Origin: Desulfobacula sp.
Lineage (GTDB): Bacteria > Desulfobacterota > Desulfobacteria > Desulfobacterales > Desulfobacteraceae
Direction of reading: 5' to 3'
Assembly: GCF_030145145.1 (NCBI RefSeq)
Contig: NZ_JAQYWD010000026.1
Span: 30,639 to 94,638, forward strand
DNA: 64,000 nt
The position numbers and the translations under genes are program-made. Below are positions 63,836-64,000 of the stretch, in pieces (position 1 is the stretch's first letter; each line of letters opens with the position of its first letter). Below the pieces are notes generated by a model. It searched no databases and was not told the origin of the DNA. It saw only the letters and a program-made list of their open reading frames with translations.

Positions 63836-64000
63836 AAAAGAAAAAAGTAATAAAAAGGGTTTACCCAAATTTACAGATTTGGTTGGGGGGGGGGGGGGGG
63901 GGGAGAGAGAGAGAGAAGGAGAAAAAAGCGGGTTATTACATTTATCGTCAACGCCCTTTGTAATTTTTAAACACCAAGCCCTATATCCGCTAGTGCTCCC
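63836..64000. other. Repeat-rich, low-complexity window end
   Basis: After the last gene comes a second TTACAG hairpin (63857-63882: GGGTTTACCCAAAT, TTACAG, ATTTGG). It is followed at once by 19 consecutive G (63885-63903), seven AG units, a purine-rich tract and about 70 bp of unremarkable sequence. No gene is supported. The homopolymer could be an assembly or sequencing artefact. Confidence 0.6.

Overview
The window looks like a chromosomal segment of a strictly anaerobic, Gram-negative Desulfobacterota bacterium, most likely a Desulfobacteraceae-type sulfate reducer. This is inference. It rests on an HdrA/MvhD/MetV/MetF electron-transfer cluster with in-frame UGA (selenocysteine) codons, a ferrous iron Feo system, EtfAB-linked acyl-CoA dehydrogenases, and moderate GC content with Gram-negative export systems (TolC, RND). 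No rRNA, tRNA, CRISPR array or intact transposon was recognised.

Layout. 1-4011 (minus): translation operon ffh-rpsP-khpA-rimM-trmD-SPOUT methyltransferase-rplS (rplS cut by the window edge). 4120-8088: rlmN, a lone response regulator, a PP-loop sulfurtransferase-like protein, nth and an acidic hypothetical. 8265-25942: a surface-adhesion locus. A CHASE2 adenylate cyclase is divergent from a TolC/ABC/HlyD type I secretion operon with a glycosyltransferase. That operon converges on a 2235-residue FecR/cadherin/RTX adhesin, which is preceded by a GAF-cyclase and a GAF-SpoIIE phosphatase. 26127-32404: UbiB-like kinase, phasin-like protein, large acyl-CoA dehydrogenase, metallo-beta-lactamase-fold hydrolase and an MFS permease.

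32405-39442 holds the most striking unit. A possible orphan transcript and a TAAAGC motif array lie ahead of a selenocysteine HdrA of 1482 residues with an inserted GltD/NfnB-like module. It is followed by a selenocysteine MvhD, MetV and MetF. Together they look like a flavin-based electron-bifurcating methylenetetrahydrofolate reductase of the Wood-Ljungdahl methyl branch. Conventional ORF calling splits hdrA and truncates mvhD.

39554-54053: yebG, azlCD, an RND efflux pair, a methyltransferase, a DtxR-type regulator divergent from feoA-feoB-Cys-rich protein, lon, and two glycosyltransferases of the TIGR04282/TIGR04283 type. 54106-58127: adenosine kinase, metK and ahcY, a SAM-recycling set. 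58128-64000: a gene-poor stretch with a 34-bp perfect palindrome, a hidden 72-residue SelW-like selenoprotein, acyl-CoA dehydrogenase-etfB-etfA, a small export protein, a decayed region, and a solitary NuoF/HndC-type [2Fe-2S] domain close to a poly-G tract that may mark an assembly edge.

Three selenoprotein genes, each with a stem-loop just after the UGA, imply that the genome encodes SelA/SelB/SelC/SelD. None of those genes is in this window.
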